64,000 bases of DNA from Alteribacillus iranensis (GCF_900113025.1 NZ_FONT01000003.1:228139-292138); one strand, 5' to 3'; counted from the first letter of the stretch, positions 26,959-35,270 are shown. Made by a program: numbers and translations. Notes: a model not told the origin generated them from the letters alone.

Positions 26959-27680
26959 TATGTTTCCCCTCCCTTTCGTTGTTTTTGATAAGAAGGCTCG
27001 ACCAGCTCTACCAATGAGGCTGATAGTATTGTAGCAAGTATGATCGACCATCCGTCCGCCATAAACAAGGAAAACATGCTATTTAATACAGCAGCGAATG
27101 CGGCAAGCACCAATACCTTTCTATGTTTCTTCATAGAAGGGGCGAGCAGTGCAATAAATAAGGCATACAAAGCAAATGTGAGACTTTGCTGTAAGACATC
27201 AGGAAGAAACCCGCCTACTGCATAGCCGACACCGGTATGAATGACCCAGCTCATGTAAGCAATAACGGATACTCCAAAAATATATCCGGTACGGACTTGT
27301 CCTTCTTTCGTAGCTGTCACTGCAAACACTTCATCGGTGATGCCAAACGCATAAATCACCTTTCTGATGAGGCGGTCTGGAGCTGCTTTTTCATGAAGAG
27401 AGGCGCTCATGAGCAAATGCCTAATATTCAGGATGAAAGTGGTGAAAATGATTTCCACAGAGCCCGTTCCTGCTGCTAATAAACTCAGAGCCATAAATTG
27501 AGCAGCCCCTGTGAACACGAGGAGACTCATTAATATGGATTCCACCGCTGTTAATCCAGTTGTCTGAGAAAGAAAACCAAATGTAATAGCGGCTGGAATA
27601 TAGCCTAATGCTATAGGAATACCGTCTCGTATGCCGATAGCAAAAGAATTATCATGGGACCATGTCAACGTTGCTTTCAT
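26958..27680 (-). CDS. azlC: AzlC-family large subunit of amino acid exporter
   Basis: A 240-residue membrane protein; AzlC landmarks are GIRDGIPIALGYIPAAITFG at the N-terminus and LVFTGAAQFMALSLLAAGTG. It is the pore subunit of an exporter of branched-chain amino acids. The ATG at 27680 has GGGAGG upstream; 19 upstream codons lack a site. It is divergent from an XRE-cupin regulator gene with a large dyad in between. Confidence 0.93.
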   Translation of the reverse strand: MKATLTWSHDNSFAIGIRDGIPIALGYIPAAITFGFLSQTTGLTAVESILMSLLVFTGAAQFMALSLLAAGTGSVEIIFTTFILNIRHLLMSASLHEKAAPDRLIRKVIYAFGITDEVFAVTATKEGQVRTGYIFGVSVIAYMSWVIHTGVGYAVGGFLPDVLQQSLTFALYALFIALLAPSMKKHRKVLVLAAFAAVLNSMFSLFMADGWSIILATILSASLVELVEPSYQKQRKGGET

Positions 27681-27717
27681 ATGTAATGTCCTCCCATTGT
27701 ATCTTTTCCAACGATAG

Positions 27718-27756
27718 TATATGCTATAATATAACAATTGTATGTTAGAGCATATA
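27718..27756. promoter_or_regulatory. Dyad operator between azlCD and the XRE-cupin gene
   Basis: TATATGCT (27718-27725) and AGCATATA (27749-27756) form an inverted repeat whose centre is the palindrome ACAATTGT (27734-27741). The arms also match imperfectly between. The position between two divergent genes, one encoding a DNA-binding protein, makes it the likely regulator site. Confidence 0.65.
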
Positions 27757-27775
27757 ATCTTTCAAGGTGGTTGCT

Positions 27776-28339
27776 ATGGAATATGAGGACTTAAACAAAC
27801 AGATTGGAAACAAGCTCCGTTACATACGAAAAAGAAGAGGGTTAAGCCTCGAGGAAACAGCAGCGCGGACCGGAGTGAGCAAACCGATGCTTGGACAAAT
27901 TGAGAGAGGAATATCGAATCCGACAGTAGGGACACTATGGAAAATAGCAAACGGCCTTCACGTTGCATTTAGTACGTTCATCGAATCAGAGCGGCCGGAT
28001 GTGCAGTATATTGACTATGACAGACTAGAAGTGTTACAGGGAGAACAAGGAACGTTTCATGTTAAGCCGGTCATCCCTAAAAATACAGAAACACCGTTTG
28101 AAGTGTATTATATTGAATTGGATGCTCAAGATGAATATTTTTCCCAAGCTCATCCTGAAGGAGTAGAGGAGTATCTCTTCCTCACAGAAGGGGAGCTCGA
28201 GGTTCATATAAAGGGTAGGTCGTATGTATTAAAAACAGGAGACGCTCTTCGATTTAAAGCGAATCATGACCATACTTACAGAAATAAATCTAATCATATG
28301 GCCAGATGTACGATGATCATTTATTATTCCTCCTCCTGA
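27776..28339 (+). CDS. XRE-family regulator with cupin sensor domain
   Basis: The 187-residue regulator has an N-terminal HTH_3 domain (about 8-65; RGLSLEETAARTGVSKPMLGQIERGISNPTVGTLWKIANGL) and a C-terminal cupin (about 105-180; HPEGVEEYLFLTEGELEVHIKGRSYVLKTGDALRF). Such regulators commonly control amino acid or amine transporters encoded next to them, here azlCD. AAGGTGG precedes the ATG at 27776. Confidence 0.93.
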   Translation: MEYEDLNKQIGNKLRYIRKRRGLSLEETAARTGVSKPMLGQIERGISNPTVGTLWKIANGLHVAFSTFIESERPDVQYIDYDRLEVLQGEQGTFHVKPVIPKNTETPFEVYYIELDAQDEYFSQAHPEGVEEYLFLTEGELEVHIKGRSYVLKTGDALRFKANHDHTYRNKSNHMARCTMIIYYSSS

Positions 28340-28348
28340 AGAATAAGA

Positions 28349-28376
28349 AAATCAGTGCCATTAAAGACACTGATTT
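28349..28376. terminator. Terminator between convergent genes
   Basis: aaatcagtg pairs with cactgattt around a 10-base loop. Confidence 0.75.
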
Positions 28377-28388
28377 GTATGGTAGCGA

Positions 28389-28841
28389 TTAAAACTGAAA
28401 GCCATATCGTTTTGATACGACATCATAAAAGCCAAGAGAGTTGTATAAAGCCTTCGTGGCAGCATTGCTGACCCCTGTTTCCAGCTCAATGCCTTTTATA
28501 CCGTTGTTTTCTGCCCAGTAAATAATTTTTAGTAACAGTTTTTTAGCAATCCCCTGATTACGGTACTCTTTATGTACATATAGATCGTTAAGCCAGATGT
28601 AGTAGCCGCCTTTTTGCAGGCTGATGCTAACGTTTAGAAATGCGACTCCGAGTATGCTGTCGTTGTCTTCTGCCACGAATATATGAGCCATTGAATCATC
28701 TGTCAACGCTAAGTCAATCGAATGTAATAGCAAATCGTATGCATTCTCTTTTCCTATAGATTCCATTTGACCCATCATTAAATCAGCAATTCGTTCTCGC
28801 ATGTCTTGACTGCTGTCTTTTTCTACTTCATAAATATGCAT
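28389..28841 (-). CDS. GNAT-family N-acetyltransferase
   Basis: A 150-residue GNAT domain. The acetyl-CoA loop is in YVHKEYRNQGIAKKLLLKII (motif Q/RxxGxG/A), preceded by a beta strand with YIWLNDLYV, and the C-terminal NAATKALYNSLGFYD is the usual GNAT end. The substrate is unknown. GAGAGGAGG precedes the ATG. Confidence 0.92.
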   Translation of the reverse strand: MHIYEVEKDSSQDMRERIADLMMGQMESIGKENAYDLLLHSIDLALTDDSMAHIFVAEDNDSILGVAFLNVSISLQKGGYYIWLNDLYVHKEYRNQGIAKKLLLKIIYWAENNGIKGIELETGVSNAATKALYNSLGFYDVVSKRYGFQF

Positions 28842-28903
28842 GTCAGGCCTCCTCTCTCTTTAACATCTATTCCCGAACGCCACTTTTTTTATTTTATCAT
28901 AAG

Positions 28904-29719
28904 TTACGCACGTTCTATATTCAAATATTCCTCTAAGAAAATAGCTATTCCATTTTCTTCATTGCTTAACGTAACATGATTGGCGGCAGACTTCGCTTCG
29001 GCGGAAGCATTCCCCATCGCAACTCCGAGTCCTGCTTCGCTCAGCATTTCTAAGTCGTTTACTTCATCTCCAAATGCAATCACGTCATCCATCGTCACAT
29101 TGCAATACTCTGTTACTTTACGTAACCCCATCGCCTTATTATTCCCAGCTCGTATCACCTCGATCATATGATACGGAGCGCCCCATGATCGTTGATTGAC
29201 GCCTTGGCTTTTCTTGCCTGATATAATATTTTGTAGTTCTTCGGCATTTTCTGCTTTCGGGTAGACGAGCATAGAAGTAGGATCGGTCGGTAAGATTCTT
29301 TTTAAATTGCCGAACGCTGCCGGTTCTGTACTGATTGCTAACATGTCAAGAAACTGTTCATCGTAGTTATTAAGGAAAACGTCATCTACTACTTCTGCCA
29401 GGATGTTATATACATCAAATGCTTCACACGTATCGATAACGGTTTTGGCCGTCTCCAAGTCTAATGGAGAGTGATGGGCTTTATACGAGAAATCACCTGG
29501 ATGATGTACGTATGCACCATTTGAATTTACAATTGGTGTTTTCATTCCGAGTTGCTGATAGTACATCTTACTCGCACGATAAGGCCTTCCCGTCGCAATG
29601 GCGAGAATATGGCCGGCTGCCGCTGCCTTTCTAAGAGCTTGATACGTACGTGTAGAAATCGTCTTATCATTCTTTAACAGGGTCCCATCCAAATCAAGTG
29701 CAATTAAATGTCTGCGCAT
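28904..29719 (-). CDS. yitU: Cof-type HAD-IIB phosphatase (YitU-like)
   Basis: The 271-residue phosphatase has HAD motif I DLDGTLLKND, motif II ATGRPYR, the motif III lysine near NNKAMGLRK and motif IV GDEVNDLEML, with a IIB cap in the middle. Relatives dephosphorylate sugar phosphates, flavins or PLP. Together with yitV and yitT near argC it reproduces the B. subtilis neighbourhood, hence the symbol by synteny. Confidence 0.88.
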   Translation of the reverse strand: MRRHLIALDLDGTLLKNDKTISTRTYQALRKAAAAGHILAIATGRPYRASKMYYQQLGMKTPIVNSNGAYVHHPGDFSYKAHHSPLDLETAKTVIDTCEAFDVYNILAEVVDDVFLNNYDEQFLDMLAISTEPAAFGNLKRILPTDPTSMLVYPKAENAEELQNIISGKKSQGVNQRSWGAPYHMIEVIRAGNNKAMGLRKVTEYCNVTMDDVIAFGDEVNDLEMLSEAGLGVAMGNASAEAKSAANHVTLSNEENGIAIFLEEYLNIERA

Positions 29720-29920
29720 ACGTCTTTAACCTCGTCTTTCTGTCCATAATAAAAAAAGCAACGTACCGTTCAACAGATTGTTAGAAATGACGTCTGAGAC
29801 TATCTCTTCTTTTTTTAAAATATGCTATATTTAAAAGAAGATGCTCGCTTCTATTTTAAACTAGTGTCATGATAAATAAAAGTTTCTAGCCGGTACGGTA
29901 TCAACGAAGGAGTGCGTACG

Positions 29921-30853
29921 ATGCAAGAATTTTTCTCTACTTTTTCATTTCGGGCTCTGTGGACGCCTGAATTAATCGCCGTTTTAGCCGGAGTAGCGTT
30001 CGTGTATTATTGGATAACAGTAAAGCGCCGCGATCGGTTTATTGGGGCAGAGGACGTTCCATTGCGACAAAAAGTTTACTTTGTGTTAGGGCTGTTTGCT
30101 TTATATCTTGGGTGGGGAAGTCCATTATATATTGCCGGTCATTCATCCATGACCATTCATATGATACAAATGGTGTTTGCCTATTTTGCGGCGGTGCCTT
30201 TATTTTTGTTATCGATCCCAAAATGGGTTCTTCATACATTCATTTATAAATGGAAAAAGAAAGCAAATTGGTCTCATACTGTAATAATGAATCCGGTTCT
30301 TGGCCTGCTATTATTTAATGGTTTGTTTTCTGTGTATCATATACCTGCTGTTTTTGACGCGTTAATGCTTAATAAGCCTTTGCACAGTGTTTATTACATT
30401 GTGTTACTGGGAGCGGCAGGGTTAATGTGGTGGCACATGCTTGCACCGCTGCCATCTAATCATAATTTATCTGATTTACGCCGGATTATTTATATATTTG
30501 GGAACGGTATTCTCATCACGCCGGCTTGTGCTTTAATTATATTTGCTGGAAGTGCCATGTATGAAACATATACCAACCCAGCGGTGTGGTCTAACGTAAT
30601 GGCTTATTGTCTGCCGCCCGGTGACACACTGCCGCCAGGCCTCGTGGACTCCGCGGGAAGCAGTTTCCGCTTTTTGGATGTTCACCCAGATCAGCAGCTG
30701 GCAGGAGTACTGATGAAAATTGCACAAGAGATTGTATACATGAGTACTATTGGTTATGTGTTTAAACAGTGGCTCTCCAAAGAGTCATTACAAGACGGGG
30801 AGACGACCATTAGTGATATTCCGGCTCATGCAAACCATTTAAAAAACCGGTAA
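29921..30853 (+). CDS. ctaG: CtaG, cytochrome c oxidase assembly factor
   Basis: A 310-residue membrane protein of the caa3_CtaG family with seven or so helices. FALYLGWGSPLYIAGHSSMTIHMIQM near residue 65-90 carries the conserved histidines, and HMLAPLPSNHNLSDLRRI is typical. In Bacillus CtaG is needed for caa3 oxidase, probably for copper delivery. The ATG at 29921 follows AAGGAG with an 8-base gap. The SCO gene follows in the same direction, which fits a copper-assembly role. Confidence 0.93.
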   Translation: MQEFFSTFSFRALWTPELIAVLAGVAFVYYWITVKRRDRFIGAEDVPLRQKVYFVLGLFALYLGWGSPLYIAGHSSMTIHMIQMVFAYFAAVPLFLLSIPKWVLHTFIYKWKKKANWSHTVIMNPVLGLLLFNGLFSVYHIPAVFDALMLNKPLHSVYYIVLLGAAGLMWWHMLAPLPSNHNLSDLRRIIYIFGNGILITPACALIIFAGSAMYETYTNPAVWSNVMAYCLPPGDTLPPGLVDSAGSSFRFLDVHPDQQLAGVLMKIAQEIVYMSTIGYVFKQWLSKESLQDGETTISDIPAHANHLKNR

Positions 30854-30877
30854 AAGTACAAGGATAAGAGGAAGAGA

Positions 30878-31501
30878 GTGATCATCTTGAAACGGCTTGT
30901 ACAAGTGCTGATAAGTATAACGATAGGACTTGTGTTGTTAAGCGGTTGTTCATGGTTGTATGAAATCGGCAGTGAACCAGAAGCGAAAAATGGGAATGAT
31001 TTATCAGCCGCAGAGATGGAGATTATTCCATTTGAAGCGGTAAACCAACATGGAGATACAGTAACGGATAAGGACTTAGAAGGGGACTATTGGATGGCTA
31101 ATATGATTTTCACCCGGTGCCCGACGGTTTGCAACTTGATGACTCCGAACATGCTGAATTTACAAGGAAAATTACAAGAGGAAGGTTTAGACGTCAGACT
31201 TGTTTCGTTTACAGTAGATCCAGAATTCGACGGACCGGAACAGTTGAAGAAATATGGGGATGATTACGGGGCGGATTATAGTTCCTGGGATTTCTTGACG
31301 GGTTATACGCAAGAGGAAATAAAAGAAATAGGAAAAGAGTCTTTTAAGAGCGTGGTAGAAAAGGATCCAGAAAATGAAGACATCATTCACGCTACTACGT
31401 TCTTCTTAATTAATCCTGAAGGACAAGTCATACGAAGTTATGATGGTTTGGAAAATGACCCTGAGCCGATTGTAAATGATTTAAAGCAGCTAATGGAATA
31501 G
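30878..31501 (+). CDS. SCO family copper chaperone lipoprotein
   Basis: The 207-residue protein is lipid-anchored (lipobox LLSGC) and has a thioredoxin-like SCO domain. The copper ligands are C-P-T-V-C in FTRCPTVCNLMTPNM and the histidine in EDIIHATTFFLINPEG. It loads copper into the CuA site of cytochrome oxidase or reduces its cysteines. The start is GTG 30878 (GAGG 6 bases upstream) or TTG 30887. It lies 24 bases after ctaG and 96 bases before the TGA-containing redox gene. Confidence 0.93.
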   Translation: MIILKRLVQVLISITIGLVLLSGCSWLYEIGSEPEAKNGNDLSAAEMEIIPFEAVNQHGDTVTDKDLEGDYWMANMIFTRCPTVCNLMTPNMLNLQGKLQEEGLDVRLVSFTVDPEFDGPEQLKKYGDDYGADYSSWDFLTGYTQEEIKEIGKESFKSVVEKDPENEDIIHATTFFLINPEGQVIRSYDGLENDPEPIVNDLKQLME

Positions 31502-31597
31502 ATATTAGGATATAAGACTAGTGATTTCCATCTAATATTGATAAACTGTGAAAGTGGTAAACTTCATGGGAACCCTTATGTAAAGGAGGGAAGGACT

Positions 31598-32098
31598 TTG
31601 CCGAAATCAAAAAGATTCCTTTTCTTTATCGTTGCTGCAGTAACGAGCTTGTTGCTCACGGCCTGTGGAGGCGGCGATGAAGAGGAAATGACTTTAGTTA
31701 ATGAAAATTGGGAAGAAGTAACGGTTACGGAAAGTGGCAAACCAACCGTATTTTTACACTTTACCGGGGTTGGCTGAAGTCATTGTATTGCGCAGCTCGT
31801 GCAGCTGCAGGAGAACTATGAGTTGTTTGAAGAGATGGATGCAAACGTGTATGCCTTAAGCAGTGACTCTCCTGAACACCATGTGGAATTGAAGGAAGAG
31901 ATGGGTTTTACTTTTGAATTTTTATCTGATCCCTCCATGGACGTTATAGAGAAAGCAGATATGAAAGGACAAGAGACATCTGTTCGTGGTTATTCTGTAT
32001 TCGATGAAAATGGTGAATTGATTACTTCGGAAGAAGACGATTATTGGGGAGAGAACATTAACGATACAGCAGAAAAAATAAATAATGCTTTAGAATAA
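31598..32098 (+). CDS. Candidate selenoprotein: thioredoxin-fold lipoprotein with in-frame TGA
   Basis: The frame is open for 166 codons except for a single TGA at 31775-31777 (codon 60). TTG at 31598 follows AAGGAGGG and gives a signal peptide with lipobox LLLTAC (Cys 23). The sequence around the TGA is VFLHFTGVG-U-SHCIAQLVQLQ, so the TGA takes the place of the first cysteine of a CxxC redox motif. The downstream part keeps peroxiredoxin/thioredoxin features: VYALSSDSPEHHVELKEEMG, FEFLSDPSMDVIEK and a conserved turn before VFDENGELI. There is no frameshift and the 3' end has a perfect terminator, as for a live gene. A SECIS-like hairpin lies 20 bases past the TGA. The alternative is a nonsense mutation or base error. 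The SCO and ctaG genes precede it. Confidence 0.75.
31785..31816 (+). promoter_or_regulatory. Candidate bacterial SECIS hairpin
   Basis: GCAGCT (31792-31797) pairs perfectly with AGCTGC (31803-31808) around the 5-base loop CGTGC, with an irregular lower stem down to about 31785/31816. The loop starts 20 bases after the TGA and has G at its second position. Known bacterial SECIS elements have the loop 16-37 bases after the UGA and a G in its first two positions, so the hairpin satisfies the pattern. It lies inside the coding sequence, as in all bacterial SECIS. Confidence 0.6.
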
Positions 32099-32105
32099 CT
32101 TGCTG

Positions 32106-32148
32106 CCCTTTTAATGACTAATCCAGATCATTAAAAGGGTTTTTTTTA
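32106..32148 (+). terminator. Terminator after the TGA-containing gene
   Basis: A perfect 12-bp stem, cccttttaatga with tcattaaaaggg, is followed by eight T. It is 8 bases beyond the stop codon of the full-length frame. Confidence 0.92.
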
Positions 32149-32249
32149 ATCGGTTTTACTGAAAAGTGGAAATCGGAGGGAGGTCGTACCCCCCTTGGAA
32201 CGTTCACCGTGAGGAAGAGGAGGGCGAAAGTTGACCAAAAATTATGCTG

Positions 32250-32650
32250 GTTTTTGTGGAAAGTCAGGCAAGGAGATGAATAGTACCCAAAACTGCGGTG
32301 GATTTTCTAGGAGGTCAGGCAAGAGGTGGAAAGCTGCCCAAAAAGAGAAGTGGTGGTGTCATAAGGTAAGGCAAGGAGACGAAAGGTACTCAAAACCGCG
32401 GTGGATTTTCTAGGAGGTCAGGTAAGAGGCGGAAAGCTGCCCAAAAAGAGAAGTGGTGGTGTCATAAGGTAAGGCAAAGAGATAAATAGTACCCAAAACT
32501 GCGGTGAATTTTCTAGGAGGTCAGGCAGGAGGCGGAAAGCTGCCCAAGAAGAGAAGTGGAGATGTCATGAGGTAAGGCAAGGAGACGAAAGGTACCCAAA
32601 ATCAACGCGCATTTCCCGGAAAGTCAGGCAAAGATGCGAAATCCCTAAAA
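32250..32650 (+). repeat. Eight-copy phased tandem repeat array (51/52 bp)
   Basis: Copies of a core like ggtcaggcaaggag followed by gaaaggtacccaaaa are found with the core T at 32264, 32315, 32367, 32418, 32470, 32521, 32573 and 32624. Spacings alternate 51, 52, 51, 52, 51, 52, 51. Odd and even copies differ, so the higher-order unit is 103 bp, and neighbouring 103-bp units are nearly identical (for example 32295-32397 and 32398-32500). A 60-codon frame from TTG 32231 runs through part of it but has stops in later units and is not considered a gene. Confidence 0.9.
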
Positions 32651-32915
32651 TTGCACAGGCTCGCTCATGGAATTTTACGAATGGATGCTGGTGTCAGTTA
32701 ATCATTGGAGAAGGATTGAAGAGATAAAGAATGCAATAAGCAGCCCCTCGCACAACATGGTGTTTCGTCAATCATGCATATAAATACAAATAAGATAGAA
32801 ATGCATTATTCATACATACATGTATAAAATTTGCGGTTTCACCTTTTGGAATTAGAGGGTAAACAGCAAGTGAATCAAAAGAAAAGATTTCAGCAGAAAA
32901 AATATAAAAATACAG
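32651..32915. other. Gene-free stretch before the arginine operon
   Basis: AT-rich. It contains attattcatacatacatgt near 32805-32824, an imperfect inverted repeat that resembles an ARG box and may be an additional ArgR/AhrC site. No gene is seen. Confidence 0.4.
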
Positions 32916-32944
32916 TTGCATTAATATATATTCACACTTATAAT
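32916..32944 (+). promoter_or_regulatory. Promoter of the arginine operon with ARG-box-like spacer
   Basis: TTGCAT (32916-32921) and consensus TATAAT (32939-32944) are exactly 17 bp apart. The spacer contains tgcattaatatatattca, similar to ArgR/AhrC boxes (AT-rich dyads with TGAAT/ATTCA ends). Arginine-dependent repression is the expected control. Confidence 0.7.
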
Positions 32945-32989
32945 AATACTCAACAGAAAATGTATAAAGATAGAACGGGGTGCAAGTTT

Positions 32990-34021
32990 ATGAAAGCAGC
33001 TATTGTCGGAGCAACAGGCTATGGGGGAATAGAGTTAATACGACTATTGCATAATCATCAGGAAATAGAGCATATTGCTGTATTCTCATCCTCTCAAGAA
33101 GGGAAAACGATGGCTCAAAGCTATCCTCATGTGACAGAGATTATTGATGAAACGTTAGAAACCATAGATGCAGCAACTTTAAAAGAATATGACGTTGTGT
33201 TTTTATCTACACCACCAGGAGTGTCAGCTGAACTGAGCGCTGAATTGGTGCCAGAAACGAAAGTCATCGATTTGTCTGGAGATCTTCGATTGAAAAGAAG
33301 CGATATTTACGAAGCATGGTACGGCAGGAAGAGTGCTCCGAATCACTTGCTACAGCAAGCCGTTTACGGACTGTCCGAATGGAAAAAAGAAAGCATTAAG
33401 AATACATCGCTGCTTTCGAATCCTGGTTGTTACCCAACAGCTATTCTATTAGGGCTGGCCCCTCTGATCCAAGAAGGTGCGATACAACCGGAATACTTAA
33501 TTATAGATGCGAAGTCAGGTACGACAGGGGCAGGACGTTCCCCTTCCGCCATGACTCACTTCAGTGAAATGAATGATAATTTCAAAGTTTACAAGGTGAA
33601 TGAACACAAGCATACACCAGAGATCGAGCAGCAGCTAAGTGACTGGGCTAACAAAGAAGTAACCGTCACATTTACTCCTCATCTTGTCCCAATGACCAGG
33701 GGAATTATGGCTACGATGTATGCGCCGTTAACAGAAGGTTGGTCAACAGAAAAAATTACTGCTCTGTACGAATCTGTGTATGCGGATCAGCCATTTGTGC
33801 GGGTACGAGAAAATGGGACATTTCCATTCACGAAAGAAGTGTATGGTACGAACTATTGCGATATGAGTTTTTCTATCGATGAAAGAACGGGAAGGATAAC
33901 GGTCGTTTCAGTCATTGACAACCTCGTGAAAGGAGCGTCCGGGCAGGCTGTCCAAAATATGAATCTAATGTTTGGCTTTGAAGAGGGAACAGGATTAAAC
34001 ACCATTCCAATTTATCCATAA
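32990..34021 (+). CDS. argC: ArgC, N-acetyl-gamma-glutamyl-phosphate reductase
   Basis: The 343-residue enzyme reduces N-acetylglutamyl phosphate with NADPH (third step of ornithine synthesis). It has the Rossmann start MKAAIVGATGYGGIELIRLL, the catalytic cysteine in LLSNPGCYPTA and a conserved HKHTPEIEQ. ATG 32990 is used because it opens the Rossmann motif; the 53 upstream codons are outside the family and contain the promoter. It is the first gene of argCJBD-carAB-argF. Confidence 0.97.
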   Translation: MKAAIVGATGYGGIELIRLLHNHQEIEHIAVFSSSQEGKTMAQSYPHVTEIIDETLETIDAATLKEYDVVFLSTPPGVSAELSAELVPETKVIDLSGDLRLKRSDIYEAWYGRKSAPNHLLQQAVYGLSEWKKESIKNTSLLSNPGCYPTAILLGLAPLIQEGAIQPEYLIIDAKSGTTGAGRSPSAMTHFSEMNDNFKVYKVNEHKHTPEIEQQLSDWANKEVTVTFTPHLVPMTRGIMATMYAPLTEGWSTEKITALYESVYADQPFVRVRENGTFPFTKEVYGTNYCDMSFSIDERTGRITVVSVIDNLVKGASGQAVQNMNLMFGFEEGTGLNTIPIYP

Positions 34022-34037
34022 GGAGGAGAGGCGAATT

Positions 34038-35270
34038 ATGAGCAAGATGGAAACAGCTACAGATATTACAGAGGTAAACGACGGCAGCATTATTACACCA
34101 ATTGGTTTTAAAGCAGCGGGAGTCTACTCTAAAGTTAAAAAGAAACGCAGAGATCTAGGTGTCATTTATTGTGATGTTCCTGCATCAGCGGCTGCGGTTT
34201 ATACATTGAATAAAATTCAAGCTGCACCTCTCCAAGTTAGTAAAGAGAGCATAGAGACTGAAGGAAAACTCCGGGCGATTGTAGTGAATAGCGGCAATGC
34301 CAATTCATGTACAGGGAAGCAAGGCTTGGCAGATGCCTACGAAATGAGAAATACAGCGGCAGAAACGTTTGAAGTGCCCGATCATCATGTCGCCGTTGCT
34401 TCGACTGGAATAATTGGTGAGAAATTAAATATGGAAAAGATTGTTCCAGGTATACAAAGTCTGCAACCTCAGTCTGACTTTGAAGATGCGGATCAGTTTA
34501 ATGAAGCAATTCTCACGACTGACATCGTAAAAAAGCACACTTGCTATGAAACAACGATTGATAATAAAAAAGTAACGTTCGGCGGGACAGCAAAAGGGTC
34601 AGGGATGATTAACCCAAACATGGCCACGATGCTTAGTTTTGTGACAACCGATGCTGCCATTGAGCCGGAACATTTACAAACAGCTTTATCTCAAGTGACG
34701 AACAAAACGTTTAATCGAATTACTATCGATGGAGATACATCTACGAATGATATGGCTGTCGTGATGGCAAGCGGTCTTGCAGAAAATGACTCTCTTACTC
34801 CTTCTCATCCGGAATGGAATAAATTTGTGAAAGCGCTGGAGATGGCATGCGAAGATCTTTCCAAAAAAATTGCCCGGGACGGCGAGGGAGCAACAAAGCT
34901 GATTGAAGTGAACGTAAAAGGAGCAGCAACAGACGAGGAAGCTGGAAAAGCGGCAAAGCAAATTGTCGGTTCTGACCTCGTTAAAACGGCAGTCTTCGGT
35001 ACAGATGCGAACTGGGGAAGGATTATATGTGCACTAGGATACAGTGAAATTAGCTTAGATCCGGACACGATCGATATCGCAGTTGGACCGGTCGTAACAT
35101 TAAAAGACAGTACGCCGGTAGATTTTTCTGAAACGGAAGCAAAAGCCTATTTAGAACAGGATACCATTGTGATTGATGTAAATTTAAACATGGGTACTGG
35201 CACTGGGAAAGCTTGGGGATGTGACTTAACGTATGATTATGTTCGTATCAATGCAGGTTATCGTTCGTAA
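34038..35270 (+). CDS. argJ: ArgJ, ornithine acetyltransferase
   Basis: The 410-residue enzyme transfers acetyl from N-acetylornithine to glutamate, closing the acetyl cycle; many Bacillus versions also make acetylglutamate from acetyl-CoA. The self-cleavage site is in MINPNMATMLSFVTTDA, where the Thr becomes the N-terminal nucleophile of the beta chain. GGAGGAGAG precedes the ATG, 17 bases after argC. Confidence 0.97.
   Translation: MSKMETATDITEVNDGSIITPIGFKAAGVYSKVKKKRRDLGVIYCDVPASAAAVYTLNKIQAAPLQVSKESIETEGKLRAIVVNSGNANSCTGKQGLADAYEMRNTAAETFEVPDHHVAVASTGIIGEKLNMEKIVPGIQSLQPQSDFEDADQFNEAILTTDIVKKHTCYETTIDNKKVTFGGTAKGSGMINPNMATMLSFVTTDAAIEPEHLQTALSQVTNKTFNRITIDGDTSTNDMAVVMASGLAENDSLTPSHPEWNKFVKALEMACEDLSKKIARDGEGATKLIEVNVKGAATDEEAGKAAKQIVGSDLVKTAVFGTDANWGRIICALGYSEISLDPDTIDIAVGPVVTLKDSTPVDFSETEAKAYLEQDTIVIDVNLNMGTGTGKAWGCDLTYDYVRINAGYRS

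Noticed and set aside
31538..31777. Treating 31538-31777 and 31799-32098 as two separate small genes
   Set aside because: They are in the same frame, separated only by one TGA, and together make one continuous thioredoxin-like lipoprotein; the second half has no ribosome binding site of its own.
31775..31777. TGA as an ordinary nonsense mutation making a pseudogene
   Set aside because: Not excluded, but the position at a redox cysteine, the hairpin after it, the intact remainder and mnmH in the window make selenocysteine the better explanation.
32231..32413. 60-residue Lys/Arg/Trp-rich protein in the repeat array
   Set aside because: It is only the translation of repeat units; later units have stops in this frame and the start context is poor.
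32250..32650. CRISPR array
   Set aside because: The whole 51-bp unit repeats, there are no unique spacers, and no cas genes are present.
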